A stretch of DNA of 64,000 nt from Nomia melanderi (GCF_051020985.1 NC_135008.1:6696001-6760000), one strand, 5' to 3'; counted from the first letter of the stretch, positions 27,901 through 38,634 are shown. The notes: a model not told the origin generated them from the letters alone. Numbers and translations are program-made.

Positions 27901-30900
27901 CGCACCAGGCCGAACCCGAGTCGGATGGCCGACACGTGCACATAGCTTACGAACGCAGTATCCCGCACGGAGGGCACGGGAAGGATGATCACGCTCCAAG
28001 GAGAACCTGCGGCACCAGCGGTTAGTACACGTATCGATCTGTCGTCGCGTAACCTCTTCAAAGATACTGGCACGGATATATTTGATTTTAGTTTAACTCC
28101 TTGCACTCGAAAGTTTTTCGCTTGAAATATTCTATACCTTCTAATTAGACGTAGACGAGATTCTTTGAAATGAACTTATCAAGAAAGCACATAAATCAGG
28201 GAACAAAGCTATTTTCTTTCAATATTTCACGCATTGACGCGGTGTACGAAAGTTAACCCTTTGCACTCGAGAGGCGCCTCTTAGTCGACATTCGATTTGA
28301 ACCGAGAAAATGATAAAATTTCAAATTCAATATTAAATTTTCTATAATGTATCAACACATGGAACATCGAAATGAAATAGTTCTGTCGCTTAATTTATGG
28401 AAGGTATTTCTTTATGGTGGTTGTAAAAATGTCATTGATATTTCATCGGGAAATAATGAATATTCTTTGAGAAAAGTATTCTCGAGTGCAAAGGGTTAAT
28501 GGTAAACACCGAAGTTTATAATTTTGCTGTATCAAATCATCTGTCGACTGGTAGTCGCCTCTCGAGTGAAAAAAGTGCCAGTCGACGTGTACTAAATTTG
28601 ATAAACATTCTTCTACAACTCCTTTGCCAGTTCTGATCGACGCGGTTACGCGAATACGAATCCTAATCGATTCTCAGAGCTCCGATATCCAAAATCTAAA
28701 TGAACATCAGTTTCTATAGGAATGATAGAATAAACTGTGAAATAAGCGTTCGTAAACCTATCGTTGAAGTCGACAATAAATTGTTCGGCCGATCGATTAA
28801 AATAATTAGACCAGCTTCTGTCCGGTCATCCTCCGCGTTCGCGGTGGGGCCGTTTAGTACGCGGTCACGTCCAACCAGGGCTCCTCGAGCGAGTGCTGCC
28901 TTCGATGTCCGCGAGCCACGCGAAGCCTCGTAAAGGGGGTTCCGTCGAACAGGGATCGCGTGTCAGCGGCGCTCGAGATAGAGCCCCGCTTATGGATTGC
29001 CACACCGCAAGACCGTGCCTCTCGGGGAGAATGACTCGCCTGTCGTGTCGCTGTCGATTCTCGAAATGTTCGAAATTGCCTCGCGAGAGCGTGTGCTCGG
29101 ACGTGTCCGATTTTGCGCACGACACTCGGGGATGTTCGCTAACTCGCCGCTGAACCTTTCGCGATCTACGAGGAATGCTCATCGGCGATGATCCTCTTGA
29201 TTAGATAACTGGGAGGCAGCGTGGGCGGAGGCGTTGGCACACCGCGAGAAACGGCTGTCGCAGGGAAATTCGTTGGCATCGAAGAGGGAGACGCACCTCG
29301 GCGTGACCCACAGCATACACCGGTACCTAACGGTTGCGCTGGTAGCCGACAGGATGTTCCTGGATTTCCACAACAACACCAACTACGAGCAGTATCTGCT
29401 GACGATCACGAATATGGCGGCCGACTATTACCACGACGTGTCCACCGGCAATCAGATCGACTTGATCCTCGTACGAATGATATACCTGGAGAAAGAAAAG
29501 GAGGAGGTAACGCGAAATCAGGGAGAGTTATAGCCCCGCGCCACCTGCTGCTGTGAATTAGCCTTTTAACCTTAATCGTACCACGTGTTTTTATAACGAA
29601 TCACTCCACAATGTGACTCTCAGTCACTTATGAGAGTAAAAGGAACGACTCACCCTTTGCGGATGATGATTATTTATAGTGTACGGAACCTAAGGGAGAT
29701 CCTGTCGAATTACACATCGAATGCTTAAATAATAGAGAAGAAAAGAAACTTACTGAGCTTTCGCTGTTTCGGTAATTAAATTGTTTCTGTGCAACTTAGT
29801 ATTACAAATATGAGAGTTTGAGTTATAGTGTACGAAACCTAAGGAAGATCCTGTCGAATTACACATCGAATGCTTAAATAATAGAGAAGAAAAGGAACAA
29901 CTTACTGAGCTTTCGCTGTTTCGGTAATTAAATTGTTTCTGTGCAACTTAGTATTACAAATATGAGAGTTTCATCTCGGCGGAGTGTCGACATTCGTCCG
30001 CAAAGGGTTGAAATGCTATTGTTTTTGTTTACAGGGCCGAAATTTTCAAAGCCCGTCAAACTTTTGGAAATGCAATATGAAATAAAGTTTTTGATTATTT
30101 CATACTTCCAAAAGTTTTGTAAATTAAGTCTAATGAAGTTTAATTGAATGAAATTTTTTGATCAAGTGAGAAGTTCAAATGTGACTCGAAGTCACATCGT
30201 GGTCCGATTAGGGTTAAGAAATTCCGTCGTTCGATTATTCTCGCGCAGCGTCCTCAAGTGTTTTACCAACACGTTCTTCCCGTAGACAGATCTACGCATT
30301 AGTCCCGCGGCCGAGGAGGCGCTCGACAGCTTCCTGAAATGGGCGCACAAGCTCAAGCCGAAGGACGAGAACCATCCGAATCATTTCGACGCGGCCGTCC
30401 TCATCACCAGGTGTACAGTCTGTCCGCTCAGGCAGTAAACCTAGAGAAAAATGTGCAGTAGCTATTTCAGCTTACCGAGATAACCGTACGCGCCCGGCGA
30501 ATGTTTTCTTTACGTCCACTGCCTGGTCCCATTGGATAAACCATAGTTTCAGGAAGTCGTTCCCTCTAGCGAGCGGCGCGATTAACCTAATTCACGAAAA
30601 TTCGTGTCCCAGGTACGACATTTGCTCGGAAGGGACCGAGTGCGGGCTGTTAGGGCTGGCGTACGTCGGCGCTATCTGTATTGAGCACCGGGGAGGATCG
30701 ATCAACGAGGACAACGGTCTGGCGCTCGGAATCGTAGTCGCTCACGAACTTGGTCACACGTACGGTCCACCGCGTTCCTCCGTCGAGCTTAATCCTTTCG
30801 CTGTTATCGATGCCTAGACGCTTCCGTGTTAGATAGTCCTTTCCTCGGCTATTCACGATTCAGTTACCTCCTCCAGACGATCCTGTCGCTGCAGGATCCC

Positions 30901-33900
30901 TCGGAGTCGGCTCTCTTCGAGAAGTTCGAGTCGGGTGCAGTCTGGCGAATGATTCTGTAGCAGCGAAAGGGTTATGAAAAGGAAATCGAAAAGAGTGAAA
31001 GTAGTTTCTTGAATGTCCCTTGTTTATCGTGGAAGACAAGTCGTCGCGAGAGGGAGAGAAAGAGAGACGAAAAGTGTAGGGGAGCGATTTGAAATGTATT
31101 CTTCTTTAGGTTGGGCTGCGGTCACGACGAAGGAGGGCCGAACGCGTGCGATTCGCAGGACTCGACGGACAGTAGCTACTACGTGATGGCTCCGGTTTGC
31201 AAGTACTTCACGATCCGATGGTCCCCGTGCAGTAGAAAGTTTATGACCGAGCTGTTCGAGTAAATTCTCCGTAGATATTAAAACGGTTTCACCGACTGCT
31301 CCTCGGTATTCCGCGCGCGGATCATAAACGTTTTGCACCGATGCTTCAGCCAGGGGCTGGGCGACTGCCTGAGCAACAGCCCGCGAAATCCGCCGCAGGA
31401 CTTCAAATTCCCGGAAATGTTGCCGGGCGCGATGTACGACGCGGACTTTCAGTGCCAGATGGTTTATCCCGGCTCGAAGCGTTGCACAAACATGGGGGTA
31501 CGTTTGAACCTGTTCGCTTCAACGAGAAATTCCGGCGATGTTCGCCGAACGAAAAATTTTCTGTTGCAGGCGTTCACGTGCGAAAAGCTGTGGTGCAATG
31601 TGAACAATTCCTGCTTCAGCCGCGGTCATTCTCTGGCCGATGGGACGAAATGCGGCGAGAACAAGGTTCGGTGAACAGACATCCGTTGGCATCGCGGCGT
31701 CGATCTTTTAACTCGCGCGCGCGTTCTCGACGTTCCCGAGCTCTTCTTTTATTTCCCTCGCTCGGCCGTGGCTCCTCGCAAAATAACAATCCGTCTGTTT
31801 GCGTTGCACAGCCGTCGGGAAATTGTACAGAAATTTCCATGCGGCTGCTTTTTCACGGTCTCCTTCGTCCCTGTCCTTTGCGAGAGATTGCGCGGAGAGG
31901 ATAAAGGGAGGAGAGGCCAAGCGGCATGGAATAATTTAAAATTTCCGAGACGCGAACTCTAATTCGCGTACGGGGAACGCGCATAGAACAGTCCGTAACG
32001 CGATACGAGCGTAAACAGGAAATATTTATGCGAACGTAAAAACCCCCGCGAAGTCTCGATGAGAGTTAGGAAGGAACGCGAGGTATTATCGCGCGGCGGA
32101 CTTTCAGATTTTTATAATATCCGGCGCAACCGGGCCGCCGGCGCAGCGGTGAAAAATGAAAATCCGCGATATCGCTTCGAAAGGAAAATATCAGGCGGTA
32201 GATTGAATTAACCCATTTCCCCCCTAACGATTCGTTTTGTTTTATTGTATCAACGAAATTTAGCTTTTATTTCCACGTAAAACCTCTGCGCGCAATCTCC
32301 GTGCGGAGGCCGGAGACGGGGACGGTTTAAAATTGATTTCGTGCAGTTTGAAATTCTGATCCGCTCGATTAACCCTTTCCCGAAACTTCCGCCGGAGGAA
32401 GCTGAATTATACACCGAATTCTAAAATAGAAAAACAGAGAACTATCCGTTGATCTCTCGTTAGTCGAGTAACTAAATTATTCGCTCGCGACTTTCTATTT
32501 TAAGTATGCAACTCTAATATCGCTGAAACGAGGACGTTGCTTTTGAAACGGGTAAGACGCCAGCGTCCATTGATTTCACGAAATAAAATTCGCGTATTTC
32601 GAAAATGATCTGACATACTGTGCCGGATCGCGGAGCGGCGAGTAAAGAATGCGCGTGTATGCAGTGGTGCATCCACAAGCAATGCGTGGAAATGGGCACT
32701 CGACCGAAGGCGGTGCACGGCGGATGGGGTTCATGGAGTCCCATGGGCAGTTGCAGCAGAACCTGCGGCGGTGGCCTCAAATATTCCGAGAGGGAATGCG
32801 ACAAACCGACGCCGGCTAACGGAGGCAGATATTGCATCGGAGAAAGGAAGAGGTTGACCATTTGCAACACCCAGGTGAATCTCGCCTCATGCTCGTTCCC
32901 TCCGTTTCCCCTTTTCTCCAAGTCCCTCGCTTTTCAGTTTTTAAGCTGACCAAAGGAACGCTTCAATATCTCCGCTGTAATTATTCCGGGCTCGCGAGTT
33001 CCTTTTACAGCTATATAATTTTCCCCGTTGTCCTTTTGCGTAATTTCGAATAAGAATTCCGTTTATTTCCTTGCCGGCGTTCGGAATTAGATCTAAAGTG
33101 TAACGCGCACACCATTCGGCATTCTCTCGATGTTCCCCGTGCAAATTCAACGATTTTCCTCGCGCAGCCCTGCGACCCCAGCAAACCGCCGTTCCGAGCT
33201 GTGCAGTGCTCCAGTTACGACACGGTAAAGAAGATGTCAGACGGTCTTCACACGTGGAAACCGATTCTAGACAAGAACGCCCTTTGCGCGTTGTACTGCG
33301 TCAACGAAAAGAACCAGAAAATGAAACTGGCACGGGTCGCGAACGACACGACACCTTGCAGACCCGGGACCAACGATATGTGTGTGGCCGGTATATGTAG
33401 GGTAAGGGAATTGTTTCTCCTGTCGCGGCTAGGGACAGCTTAAGTCGTACATCTGACCATGCGACGTTAAATTATGAACCCCGGAACGTTGTCAGACGGT
33501 TTAAGAGATAGCGCGAGGTAGGACAATGAAATATTACCCTTTAAAAACGAGGTTGCGATGCTGTAAACCAAATTGCCTGCGATTATACGTCTCTTAGTGG
33601 AGATTACGAGCGTCGTATTCCTTATTCTTGCCTGAATCTCGGCCCGGCGTCTGCCAGAATACAAACTCTGATGTTTTAGAAAGTGAGCTGCGATTGGATC
33701 TTGGACGGCACGGCTGTCGAGGACAAATGTGGCATTTGCAAAGGCGACGGCACGAAGTGCAAGAAGATAGAGGGTCTGTTCAATGCGACGACCTCAACCA
33801 GCCGTACGTTTCAGCTTTTCAGTCGCGAGGTTGCTCAGGTTCGAAGCTCTTATTTAATTTTACAAATGCATCGTACGTTAGCTCGCGACGAGATCGTGAG

Positions 33901-36022
33901 GATTCCTAAGGGCGCGACCAGCATCACGGTGGCGGAGTTGCTGAAGAAAATGAACATTCTGTCGGTGAAGACCGTGAAAGACAACAAATACTGTCTTAAC
34001 GAGAAATCGTAATTATCCCCGATTAAGATGGATCCGTAGTTTTCAAGGTTAAGTTCCTAAGGAGTTTCTCGATCGCAGGACCGTATATCTGGCCGGCGAT
34101 TACCAGTGCGCGAACTCGATGCTGATTTACACGCTGCCCGAGCCGCAAAAGGAGCAGATCGACATAAAGGGTCCGATCGGCGAGGATATTTCAGTCGAAG
34201 TACGTTATCGCCGTTTCCAAGGACAAGCTCCAGGAGATATTATTTATTTATTCAAAACTTCGGCGACGTTTACGACCCGCGAAACGTATGATCCAGCCGT
34301 GGTCTAGTATTTAACAATTGCTGTCACGTACGATTCCAGTACGCATTCTTCGGGTACAACGCGTACAGGCGGTTCGAGGTGATTTACACGTATTACGTGC
34401 CGTCGGCCAATCCTTCGTACACTCCTAAATACCTGTGGGACTTCACCGAGTGGACCAACTGCGACGTCAAATGCGGCGGTGGTACAATGGTAACTCAAAT
34501 ATTATCGGAACGATTATCTGGGGACTAGGTGTATCAGCCTCCGACCGGAAGCAACTTCCTCGTTGTTTGCCTGCACCTTCCCGGCCCGATACCCTGTCAA
34601 ACATAAATCAGCCGGCTCGATTAGACGTTTGCCCGGGAATTTATTTCCTTCTGACGCGTTCGGGTCTCCTCTGCTCGTTTACTCGCGTGCGACCGGGCCA
34701 CTAAATCAGCGGGCCAACGACATCGATGCGGGAAACATCGCGAAGATTGTTGCGAACGTGTACCGTGCACGAGGAACGTTTCGCGACGTTAAATAACATC
34801 GCGTTTACAAACGGCGCGCAACGGTAAACAGGATCGCGCGTATAAATAATGGCGTTAAACTTCATTCCGCTAATCTCAGATCTCCGAGGCGGCGTGCATC
34901 GAGGAGAACGGGGGCAAAGTCACTCCAGTTTTCTGTCAGAGTATGCCCAAGCCGGAAGCGAAGAGTCGCGTGTGCAATATGGAACCCTGTCCTGCGAAGT
35001 ACGCGCGATATTTCATCCGTCTCTCATCGAAGGATTCTCTAGCCTGCGCTCATCGCTTAACACTTTGTCTTAATTTAAAAGAGAAATCGCTTGTGAGGCG
35101 GAATGAATTACGATACCATTTGAATCCTAACAGCGCAATTAGTTGGCCGTTTATCACGACTCGAAAATCTCTATTTGCTAAGGTGGAGAGTGAGTCAGTG
35201 GAGCAGGTGCAGCGCCTGCGACGGCAAGACGGGTTGGAAGCATCGCAAAGTGCAATGCGTGAAGCCGGCTTCGCGTTCCGGCGAGGACGACGTACAGGCA
35301 AACTTTGACGCGTGCAAGGGACGCGTGCCCAAGCAGAAGGAGGAATGCGTCGGTGAGAATATTGTTAGAATATTGCTCCTCTGCGTTGCCTTCCCTTTGT
35401 CCCGACACTTCCGTGATCGCGCAATTACGCGTTCAAAGGCAAGAGGCCGTGCAAGAAGACCTGCCCGAAAGCGACGAGGAACGTTGACAAAAACCAGGAG
35501 ACCGCGAAGGGGATGATGTCCGTTCCGATGGAGAAAAGGGCTGAAATGATCGACGCGGTCGTGGATCTTAGTTTGGCGAGGTACCTAGGGAAAGTGTACG
35601 GAGTTTCGAGCGACGAAGACGAATTGGGGAGGATGAGCGACTGGACGGACACCGAGGATGAGAAGATGAAACGCAGCACGACGTGCACTCCGGGGAAGAA
35701 CATAACTACACCGAGGCCTGGCTCGTTCGTCAAAGATCACGAGCCGGTTGAATCCGTGGTCCTGCAGGAAGCTCCGTACTTGAACGAGAATCTTCAACAG
35801 AATCTGTCCGACCTGGCGTACCAGCAATCCGGCGATCGCGTCGGCGTGAGCCTCGATACCGCTCACGAGAAGGTGTACCAAGGTGAAGAGGCTATCAAGA
35901 AGATGCAACAGCTAACCGGTCAGAACGAGACACGCGTTGCAGCGTCCCCGCCGACGAACGGTAACGAGAAACTGACGTACGATCGACTGGCGAGACTCGT
36001 GGATCATGAGAATCAACGATAG
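24788..36022 (+). CDS. Secreted ADAMTS-family metalloprotease, 17 coding exons, 1180 aa model
   Basis: Zinc metalloprotease of the ADAMTS family, which cleaves extracellular-matrix proteins after secretion. Exons: 24788-24900, 25929-26322, 27855-28020, 29220-29506, 30286-30410, 30613-30759, 31110-31259, 31350-31497, 31570-31665, 32665-32874, 33168-33401, 33680-34008, 34079-34199, 34340-34489, 34880-34998, 35183-35352, 35439-36022. All 16 introns are GT-AG and every phase fits; the total is 3543 nt. Order: signal peptide 1-20, prodomain to the furin site HREKR (cut after residue 236), catalytic domain with zinc ligands H406, H410, H416, base E407 and Met-turn M437, disintegrin-like ~440-542, TSP1 ~561-612, Cys-rich and spacer ~613-860, TSP1 ~871-930, TSP1 ~931-995, then a charged tail. 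No PLAC or CUB domain was seen. An in-frame stop at 24779-24781 precedes the ATG. The orthologue group among insect ADAMTS genes cannot be fixed by eye. Confidence 0.93.
25929..26322 (+). CDS. ADAMTS coding exon 2: prodomain
   Basis: Encodes residues 38-169 of the propeptide, including a beta-rich stretch KLHLVLPFNGIEHHVELDP and the typical CHYRGFVRGH...LSLCDGV end found in ADAMTS prodomains. The donor is placed after GTG (gttcgt). GGC followed by gtggtt, three bases earlier, is a weaker alternative that would drop one Val. Confidence 0.88.
27855..28020 (+). CDS. ADAMTS coding exon 3: prodomain, IEP block and switch cysteine
   Basis: Starts AGYVQTDHGRYFIEP, the conserved prodomain block, and ends RRTCGTS, whose Cys (28008-28010) is the probable cysteine-switch residue holding the zymogen inactive. 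The acceptor (gcgtgcag) has a weak pyrimidine tract. The donor is gttagt, leaving one base of a split Ala codon. Confidence 0.87.
28253..28499. mobile_element. TTAA-flanked MITE in ADAMTS intron 3
   Basis: Starts ttaaccctttgcactcgaga and ends tctcgagtgcaaagggttaa, an inverted repeat of about 20 bp, with the palindrome gaggcgcctc just inside. A damaged relative may begin at 28094 (ttaactccttgcactcga). Confidence 0.75.
29220..29506 (+). CDS. ADAMTS coding exon 4: furin site and start of protease domain
   Basis: Carries the proprotein-convertase site AHREKR (29237-29254), then the first strand and helix of the catalytic domain (YLTVALVADRMFLDFH, ITNMAADYYHD, IDLILVRMIYLEKEKEE). The last residues equal the usual end of this segment in ADAMTS proteases. 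Phase 0 donor gtaacg. The intron that follows is almost entirely a MITE. Confidence 0.92.
29566..30217. mobile_element. TTAA-flanked MITE filling ADAMTS intron 4
   Basis: Starts ttaaccttaatcgtaccacg and ends cgtggtccgattagggttaa. Each end has a nearby hairpin motif, gtgactctcagtcac or gtgactcgaagtcac. It takes up about 650 of the 779 bases between exons 4 and 5 and contains a second element. Confidence 0.75.
29651..30010. mobile_element. Nested MITE with internal tandem duplication
   Basis: Starts caccctttgcggatgatgat and ends cattcgtccgcaaagggttg, the same family as 10329-10541, sitting inside the 29566-30217 element. A unit of about 148 bp occurs twice in tandem (29676-29824 and 29825-29972) with few differences. 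Confidence 0.7.
30286..30410 (+). CDS. ADAMTS coding exon 5: protease domain
   Basis: Encodes residues 321-361, with the helix ALDSFLKWAHKLKP and the conserved HPNHFDAAVLIT strand of reprolysin-type proteases. The acceptor is cccgtag and the donor gtgtac is weak, but phase and homology on both sides agree. Confidence 0.87.
30613..30759 (+). CDS. ADAMTS coding exon 6: zinc-binding site, first half
   Basis: Encodes residues 363-410: YDICSEGTECGLLGLAYVG, INEDNGLALGIVVA and HELGH. H406, E407 and H410 are two zinc ligands and the catalytic base. The donor (CACAC followed by gtacgg) splits the Thr codon straight after HELGH. Confidence 0.92.
31110..31259 (+). CDS. ADAMTS coding exon 7: third zinc ligand and Met-turn
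   Basis: Continues the zinc motif as LGCGHD (third ligand H416), followed by DSSYYVMAPVC with the Met-turn at M437 and WSPCSRKFMTELF, which leads into the disintegrin-like domain. It ends two bases into an Asp codon (GA) at gtaaat. Confidence 0.92.
31350..31497 (+). CDS. ADAMTS coding exon 8: disintegrin-like domain, first half
   Basis: Encodes QGLGDCLSNSP, then LPGAMYDADFQCQMVYP and SKRCTNMG, the standard first half of the ADAMTS disintegrin-like module with its cysteines present. Phase 0 donor gtacgt. Confidence 0.9.
31570..31665 (+). CDS. ADAMTS coding exon 9: disintegrin-like domain, second half
   Basis: Encodes AFTCEKLWCNVNNSCFSR and the highly conserved LADGTKCGENK. The next exon completes it as WCIHKQC. 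Donor gttcgg is weak, but the family sequence fixes the junction. Confidence 0.9.
32369..32553. mobile_element. Degraded MITE in ADAMTS intron 9
   Basis: Starts ttaaccctttcccgaaac. Its interior (gaattatacaccgaattc, tatgcaactctaatatcgct) is a diverged match to the element at 29651-30010. The 3' terminal repeat is lost. Confidence 0.4.
32665..32874 (+). CDS. ADAMTS coding exon 10: central TSP1 repeat
   Basis: Begins WCIHKQCV at the acceptor gtatgcag, then a full thrombospondin type 1 repeat: GGWGSWSPMGSCSRTCGGG, RECDKPTPANGGRYC and ERKRLTICNTQ. The open frame continues upstream of the acceptor, but only this start restores the family sequence. Confidence 0.92.
33168..33401 (+). CDS. ADAMTS coding exon 11: cysteine-rich domain
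   Basis: Encodes PCDPSKPPFRAVQCSSYDTV, HTWKPILDKNALCALYC and PCRPGTNDMCVAGICR, the cysteine-rich module after the central TSP1. Acceptor cgcgcag and donor gtaagg, both phase 0. Confidence 0.92.
33680..34008 (+). CDS. ADAMTS coding exon 12: end of Cys-rich domain and spacer start
   Basis: Begins KVSCDWILDGTAVEDKCGIC, the end of the Cys-rich module, then spacer strands such as EIVRIPKGATSITVAEL. Bases 33839-33892 start with GT, end with AG and lack stops; they may be a 54-nt intron or coding sequence for 18 residues. Donor gtaatt leaves two bases of a Ser codon. Confidence 0.82.
34079..34199 (+). CDS. ADAMTS coding exon 13: spacer domain
   Basis: Encodes TVYLAGDYQCANSMLIYTLP and IKGPIGEDISVE of the beta-rich spacer, which in the family contributes to substrate and matrix binding. 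The preceding intron is only 70 nt. Phase 0 donor gtacgt. Confidence 0.88.
34340..34489 (+). CDS. ADAMTS coding exon 14: spacer end and second TSP1 start
   Basis: Encodes FEVIYTYYVPSA, the last spacer strand, then YLWDFTEWTNCDVKCGGGTM, the start of the second TSP1 repeat. Phase 0 donor gtaact. Confidence 0.9.
34880..34998 (+). CDS. ADAMTS coding exon 15: second TSP1 repeat, end
   Basis: Encodes ISEAACIEENGGKVTPVFC, then KSRVCNMEPCPA, closing the second TSP1 repeat. It ends two bases into a Lys codon at gtacgc. Confidence 0.88.
35183..35352 (+). CDS. ADAMTS coding exon 16: third TSP1 repeat
   Basis: Encodes WRVSQWSRCSACDGKTGWKH and CVKPASRSGEDD, a third TSP1 repeat that lacks the usual CGxG turn and has CDGKTG instead. 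It ends one base into a Gly codon at gtgaga. Confidence 0.88.
35439..36022 (+). CDS. ADAMTS terminal exon 17: end of TSP1 and charged tail
   Basis: Starts GKRPCKKTCPKATRN, the end of the third TSP1, then about 180 residues without a recognised domain. The tail is rich in Asp, Glu, Lys and Gln (for example SSDEDELGRMSDWTDTEDEK) and reads to TAG at 36020-36022. It has one Cys, one NIT and one NET glycosylation sequon, and no PLAC motif. The acceptor (gttcaaag) is pyrimidine-poor. Confidence 0.85.
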
Positions 36023-36123
36023 CCGTGTATCATTAGTTGTTGAATTATCCGTGTGGCAAGGGATTGTGTTTCGATCACCTGTTCCGCGAGTAATATTTAT
36101 TTCGTTTGTGAACGTGTACGTTG

Positions 36124-36129
36124 AATAAA
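36124..36129 (+). terminator. Polyadenylation signal AATAAA
   Basis: An AATAAA lies 102 nt after the ADAMTS stop codon, in an AT-rich stretch, and is a good candidate for the 3' end signal. It implies a short 3' UTR of roughly 120-140 nt. Confidence 0.6.
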
Positions 36130-36874
36130 CGTAGGTATCCTGTTCACGAGAGTGGTAGAAGTTGAGATCTCGCTGTCGTGAAAAATTCCATGAATATTTA
36201 CGATCTCCGCGTATCGAGCGGGTAGCGCGAGTGATCTGGAGCTACGAAAGAAACGCGAGTCCCCCTGCGTTCGTCCGTGTCACTGCGCGCGCGCGAATGG
36301 AATTCGCCAGCAGACTATCTGGTTTTTAATTGACGTGTATCGTTATTCGAGCAGCGATTTATTACGAAATTACGATACGTGTTTTCAACACTGTTGCGAC
36401 TTAAGATCGCGATCGATCATACCGCGAAAGTAATCGAGTCCTGCGGCGCGGATCCTGCGGTTTCCGAGCGCGGCAGGTGTGCAGGATAAAGCAGTCGCGA
36501 AGTATGATCTGGATTTAGTTTTGTCACGTATAGAAATTACAGTGGCGGCGCGAGAAACAGCTCAATCGCGATCAGCACGCGATCACACGTTACGTTGCCT
36601 CCGAGGATCTGGCAAGCTTGACATTTCTCGTTTCGCCGCGCCGCTCGATCCCATGACTCGGCCGTAAAACGACCGATAGCCTTTCAGCAAATGTTTATAT
36701 TCGCTGCATTATACTCTTATCGCGAAACAATTCGCCCTACACGCTTTCAGTTACTTTTTCTATTCTTCATATGCAGCTAACCCCATTTCGCCCGAAGCAA
36801 TTCCATGCTGTTCGCGGACGTTTGACATTCAAAATTCTACGTCGCGTTCTAAGGGAATGTTCAACATCAAACTT

Positions 36875-37060
36875 TTAACACTGGAATTACCAGAGAGGTC
36901 GAAATGACCCACTCCTTCTTGTTACAATTATTACAAAGATAAGAGATAATTCTCAGAGAAATTACTGTAGAATTGTAAATCAATAGAAATTTCAATAATA
37001 CCACTGGCGGTTCCTATAGAGAAATTTCGAGATCAATTTGCCTGTTAGTTCAAGTGTTAA
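36875..37060. mobile_element. TTAA-flanked MITE between the two ADAMTS loci
   Basis: Starts ttaacactggaattaccaga and ends ctgttagttcaagtgttaa, TTAACACTA family. It lies in the short spacer between the 3' ends of the intact and decayed ADAMTS genes. Confidence 0.6.
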
Positions 37061-37421
37061 CGTTCCCTTTATCCATTGCTCTTCTTTTATTCGACTCATT
37101 CGGTTTCACCGTCGTCCGAATGTTATAATTCTTCTATTCTTGTTACGATTCTTTCACGTCATGTACTATCAAACTCATATTATCTCCATGATCAAAGTCC
37201 TTTCAGAATCTCCTAGTCTGAAGCTTTCTAATCTCAGACATTCCCAGTGTTTATCGTTCTAGGGTTTAGTACGTATTTTCCGTACACGTCGATGTTCCTA
37301 ATTTATCGCCTAGAACCAGAGTGGTAGTGACTCGGGTTTCGTACCTAAGCCGCGAGGCTTACGATCGAGAGACACAGCGTTGGCGTGTTCGATGGTATCT
37401 GATAATCTCCGGGAGGGAAAA

Positions 37422-37659
37422 TCACGGCTCGTACTTTTGTTCTTCTCTTCGCGCGGCAGGACGAATACGTCTCCTGCGACCGGACTCGGCGCAGGACTCC
37501 CGTTCCTTCGGCTTCGGTCTCGGTCCTTGACAGTAGCTGTCAGCGATAACATCTACATCCTGCTCGGCGTGGCTGACGGGACGTACGCGCTTGACGGCTC
37601 GTCTTCTCTCGCCGCCGGGAACGCAGGGCGTGCAACCTTGCCAGTCACCGATCATCCGT
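37422..37659 (-). pseudogene. ADAMTS relic: last TSP1 repeat
   Basis: After an acceptor (gatcgcag) it reads RMIGDWQGCTPCVPGGERRR, then AVKRVRPV and SYCQGPRPKPKERESC before a stop. A TSP1 repeat would have three residues between the first cysteines and a Cys in the AVKRV position, where the codon is CGC. The phase does not join to the previous remnant, so a piece is missing or changed. Confidence 0.65.
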
Positions 37660-38634
37660 CTGCGATCACGGTGATTAACGTATCAGTAAATTAGATGCGT
37701 ACAACCGATCAGCTCAGCCGGCCAGCGAGTAATGAGAACATGGACGATGACACGCCGACGATTCAGCGATTCCTCGGGAACGAATGGAAAGCTTTTAACC
37801 TCCTGCGCTGGGAAGCCGACAGGCGGTACTTTTGTTCCAAAATTGCCAATGGCGTTTCATACGCGTCGATAGTTTCGTTGCGTTACGCATACCAGATTGT
37901 TTCGAAATGTACCCCTCTATACGAAGTTATTAACCGAGTGTCAAGTCCAAAAGTGCCAATCGGTTCGTAGAATTATCAAGTTTATCCACTTGTTCTCCTA
38001 ATCATTCATTTTTACTTTTGTCATTACCAGCTTATGAATGGAAAAACGGAACGATCGCGCTATTTACAATGTTTTTATAGAAAAACAGAAAAGCGTAATT
38101 CAGTTTCTCAACCAAAGCGAAAGCCCGATTGCGCCGCTTGACACATTTCACCCGGGATCGCAAAGACCCGTGGTACTCGAACGCTTAATGAACAATATTA
38201 CCCTACATATCTCCGTGAAATAGGTAAAAACATTCTCCGCAAGGTCTCGCGAAAGCTCTGAATGGATTTCCAGCGGAGGAGAGGTTAACGTAAATTATCG
38301 AGCATGCGAAGTTAACGAACGAGATGGGAAGTTGTATGGACTCTTCCCGGCTTACGGAACGTCCGCGTGTTCCCATTAATTCCGGTTTTTAATTTTCCAC
38401 GGGGAGAATCTCTTATTCGAGATGCAACGCTCGCGATGAAAAGATTAGATAAAAAGTATCGCGTGCATATCCGCGAACCGAAAGGGCGCGGCTGTATGAA
38501 TATTATCCCGCAGATTGAACCCCGCGATTCGCGGCCCCATTGTAATTTAGATCCGCGTCACCGGGTGTCCCCCATTCAGCCGATTTCCTTCTTAATTAAA
38601 AGTACTTCCAGAACGAGGAAGATCCTCCGTTAAC

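Noticed and set aside
31616..31904. Antisense and overlapping frames around ADAMTS exon 9
   Set aside because: They have no homology and are shadows of the exon plus intron 9.
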